Assembly (NCBI RefSeq): GCF_007833215.1
Contig: NZ_CP042239.1
Span: 4,090,001-4,154,000 of the forward strand
Length of the DNA: 64,000 nt
Reading direction: 5' to 3'
Source: Sphingomonas suaedae
GTDB lineage: Bacteria; Pseudomonadota; Alphaproteobacteria; Sphingomonadales; Sphingomonadaceae
Under the pieces are notes generated by a model. That model was not told the origin of the DNA and did no database searches. It saw nothing but the letters and a program-made list of their open reading frames with translations. Shown in pieces: positions 62,084-64,000 of the stretch. Position 1 is the first letter of the stretch. Each line of letters starts with the position of its first letter. Both the position numbers and the translations under genes were made by a program.

Positions 62084-62811
62084 ATCTTCCAGCCGCTATG
62101 GATCGCCACCAGTCCGCCCAGCATCGGTTCGACCCGCGTCTGGACGAAGCCCGCGTCGCGGATCATCCCCTCAAACGTCGGCATGTCGGGAAAGCGGCGG
62201 ATCGATTCGACGAGGTAGCGATAGCTGTCGGCGTCGCCCGCCAGCGCCTGGCCGAGCTTCGGCACGAGATGATGCGAATAGGCGTCGTACACGTCCGCGA
62301 ATCCCGGCCACAAGGTCGTCGAGAATTCGAGGCAGAAGAACCGTCCGCCCCGCCGCAGCACGCGATGCGCCTCGCGCAACGCCTGGGGAATATCGGTCAC
62401 GTTGCGGATGCCGAACGCGATCGTATAGGCGTCGAAGAAGCGGTCGGGCCATTGCAGCACTTCCGCATTCGCCTCGCTCCAGACCAGACCGTCGATCCCG
62501 CGCTTGGCCGCGCGCTCGATGCCGACCGCCAGCATGTCCGGATTGATGTCGGCTACCGTCACTGCGGCGCCATGCTCGGCCATGCGGAAGGCGATGTCGC
62601 CGGTGCCGCCCGCCATGTCGAGGATCGCCTCGCCCTCGCGCGGTTTCACCCGGCGGACGAACACATCCTTCCAGATGCGGTGCAGCCCGCCGGACATGGC
62701 GTCGTTCATCACGTCATAGCGCGCGGCGACGCTGGAAAAGACGCCGCCGACGCGGCGGGTCTTCTCGTCGGGGGCAACCTCTTCATAGCCGAAGGAAACA
62801 GTGTCGGTCAT
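62080..62811 (-). CDS. ubiE: Ubiquinone/menaquinone C-methyltransferase UbiE (243 aa)
   Basis: SAM-dependent C-methylation of the quinone ring. SAM motifs are AILDMAGGTGDIAFRM, VTVADINPDMLAVG and the ubiE signature YDVMNDAMSGGLHRIWKD near the N-terminus, then YTIAFGIRNVTDIPQALREA. I take the ATG at 62811; a GTG at 62817 would add two residues. It is first in the ubiE-ubiB pair, divergent from mutM. Confidence 0.95.
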   Translation of the reverse strand: MTDTVSFGYEEVAPDEKTRRVGGVFSSVAARYDVMNDAMSGGLHRIWKDVFVRRVKPREGEAILDMAGGTGDIAFRMAEHGAAVTVADINPDMLAVGIERAAKRGIDGLVWSEANAEVLQWPDRFFDAYTIAFGIRNVTDIPQALREAHRVLRRGGRFFCLEFSTTLWPGFADVYDAYSHHLVPKLGQALAGDADSYRYLVESIRRFPDMPTFEGMIRDAGFVQTRVEPMLGGLVAIHSGWKI

Positions 62812-62866
62812 GCCCACGCCCTTAGCCGCCCTTGTGGACGGGGCAAAGCCCGCTTAGCGGGACAAA

Positions 62867-63679
62867 ATGCCCGAACTTCCCGAAGTCGAGACGACCGTGC
62901 GCGGCCTGACCCCCGCCTTGCTGGGGCAGCGAATCGCGCGCGTCCAGCTACGCCGACCGGATTTGCGCCGCCCGATGCCCGTCGATCTGGGGCAGCGGTT
63001 GACCGGCGCGACCGTGACCGCGCTGGGGCGCCGCGCCAAATATGGCCTGATCGACACTGATCGGGGCGACACGATGATCTTTCACCTCGGCATGTCGGGG
63101 CGCTGGCGCATCGATCCGTCGGAATTGCTGACCCACGATCATCTCCTGATCGAGACCGGAGCCGGGCGGCGACTCGCGCTCAACGATCCGCGCCGTTTCG
63201 GCTCGGTTGATCTGGTCCCCAGCGCGGAAATTGAGGTCTGGCCAGCCTTTGCCGCGCTGGGGCCGGAGCCGCTCGGCTCCGATTTCACCCCCGCGCATCT
63301 CGCCACAGCGTTTGCGGGGCGAGTTGCGACGGTGAAGACCTTGTTGCTCGACCAGCGCGTCGTGGCGGGCTTGGGCAATATCTATGTGTGCGAGGCGCTT
63401 CATATGGCCGGGATCGCACCGACCCGCGCGGCGGGCCGTGTTGTGATCGCCCGGATTGCCCGGCTGGTGGATGCGATCCGCGAGGTGCTGGAGGCGGCGA
63501 TTCGCGCCGGGGGATCGACCCTGCGCGATTATGCGCGCCCCGATGGAGAACTTGGGTATTTCTCGAAGGAATGGCGGGTCTATGGGCGGGAAGGGCTGGC
63601 CTGCCAGTGCGGTGCGCCCGTGCTGCGGCGGGTCGATGGCGGTCGGTCGACCTTTTATTGCGCCGCCTGTCAGCGCTGA
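62867..63679 (+). CDS. mutM: Formamidopyrimidine-DNA glycosylase (270 aa)
   Basis: Removes oxidised purines such as 8-oxoguanine. The invariant N-terminus PELPEVETTVRGL has the catalytic Pro and Glu. The helix-two-turn-helix and the C-terminal zinc finger (CQCGAPVLR and FYCAACQR) are complete. Length is normal. It shares a 55-base divergent promoter region with ubiE. Confidence 0.96.
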   Translation: MPELPEVETTVRGLTPALLGQRIARVQLRRPDLRRPMPVDLGQRLTGATVTALGRRAKYGLIDTDRGDTMIFHLGMSGRWRIDPSELLTHDHLLIETGAGRRLALNDPRRFGSVDLVPSAEIEVWPAFAALGPEPLGSDFTPAHLATAFAGRVATVKTLLLDQRVVAGLGNIYVCEALHMAGIAPTRAAGRVVIARIARLVDAIREVLEAAIRAGGSTLRDYARPDGELGYFSKEWRVYGREGLACQCGAPVLRRVDGGRSTFYCAACQR

Positions 63680-63704
63680 ACGGGCCGTTTTGCGCGGGTT
63701 CGAG

Positions 63705-63733
63705 TTGACCGAATCGCTCGCCCTCGCTATGGG
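63705..63733 (+). promoter_or_regulatory. Promoter of rpsT
   Basis: TTGACC (63705-63710), a 17-base spacer, and TATGGG (63728-63733) give a strong sigma-70-type match 69 bases before the rpsT start codon. Confidence 0.65.
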
Positions 63734-63802
63734 CCGCGCTTTCCCGAGGCGTGGGACGGAAATCCGCGCCTCTTTTCGCATTGAAAACAGGAACGAAGAT
63801 TC

Positions 63803-64000
63803 ATGGCGAACACGCCGCAAGCCAAGAAGCGCATCCGCCGCAACGACCGCCGCGCCGAAATCAACGGTGCGCGCGTCAGCCGCATCCGTACCTTCGTGAA
63901 GCGCGTCGAGAGCGCGCTCGAATCGGGCGACAAGTCGGCGGCCGAAACGGCGCTGAAGGCGATGCAGCCGGAATTGGCACGCGGCGTGGCCAAGGGCGTT
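63803..64000 (+). CDS. rpsT: Ribosomal protein S20, truncated by window edge
   Basis: Binds 16S rRNA in the small subunit. The visible N-terminal 66 residues begin [20 protein letters not shown] and continue [20 protein letters not shown], the S20 helical pattern. The full protein is about 87 residues, so about 20 are missing. Own promoter at 63705. Confidence 0.96.
   Translation, partial: MANTPQAKKRIRRNDRRAEINGARVSRIRTFVKRVESALESGDKSAAETALKAMQPELARGVAKGV

Noticed and set aside
1..64000. Prophage, transposon or defence island
   Set aside because: No integrase, transposase, phage structural gene, restriction enzyme or direct-repeat boundary is visible. ParDE and the two AT-rich nuo inserts are the only transfer signals.

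Overview
The window is high-GC (roughly 65%) alphaproteobacterial chromosome, most likely Sphingomonadales (a Sphingomonas relative). The evidence is the family content (DUF1467, DUF2842, DUF1244, DUF423, VanZ-like, the nuoN-birA-coaX-rnj order), the class I-type fructose-bisphosphate aldolase, the tkt-gap-pgk-fba cluster, dense ATGA/GTGA/TGATG overlaps between genes, and several short palindromic intergenic repeats. I see no CRISPR array, tRNA, rRNA, transposase, prophage or replication origin. No gene-free stretch exceeds about 300 bases. Family names come from reading the sequence and were not checked by database search.

Layout. 1-12.8 kb: housekeeping and envelope genes (end of a DUF2218 gene, a small eight-cysteine protein, a GT4 glycosyltransferase, a GST, radA, VanZ-like, the cvpA / Fe-S scaffold-like / Kef antiporter / DUF423 operon, an M1 aminopeptidase, a PRC-barrel protein). 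A 6S RNA gene with a clear promoter precedes the 5-formyl-THF cyclo-ligase gene, followed by a ParDE toxin-antitoxin pair and zapA. 12.9-25.5 kb: central carbon metabolism (tkt, gap, MOSC, pgk, fba), thiE, two cell-wall enzymes (L,D-transpeptidase and M23 peptidase), efp, an inositol monophosphatase-like gene and a YbjN protein.

25.6-45 kb: a complete nuoABCDEFGHIJKLMN operon for respiratory complex I. It is interrupted by nine extra open reading frames, nearly all translationally coupled to the nuo genes: an AT-rich membrane-anchored protein after nuoD, two tiny membrane proteins after nuoE, four tandem secreted paralogues after nuoF, a small membrane protein after nuoG and an AT-rich secreted protein after nuoH. 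The four paralogues are the most novel thing here. Each carries two copies of a repeat of about 70 residues whose two cysteines are separated by exactly 35 residues in six of eight copies, followed by a helix like LRGxLAEALY. I know no name for this family. NuoC has a Pro/Ala/Lys-rich tail of about 105 residues, and NuoL has a His-rich loop.

44.9-64 kb: birA, coaX, rnj, DUF1467, then mixed housekeeping genes on both strands: UPF0114, GNAT, an M14 carboxypeptidase, a DUF4136 lipoprotein, rpmJ, a HAD hydrolase, pyk, DUF1244, an amidohydrolase. A long minus-strand group follows (DsrE, ThiF/MoeB-like, a TonB-like protein, dut, an alpha/beta-hydrolase lipoprotein, coaBC, a membrane protein, ubiB, ubiE), then mutM and the start of rpsT at the right edge.
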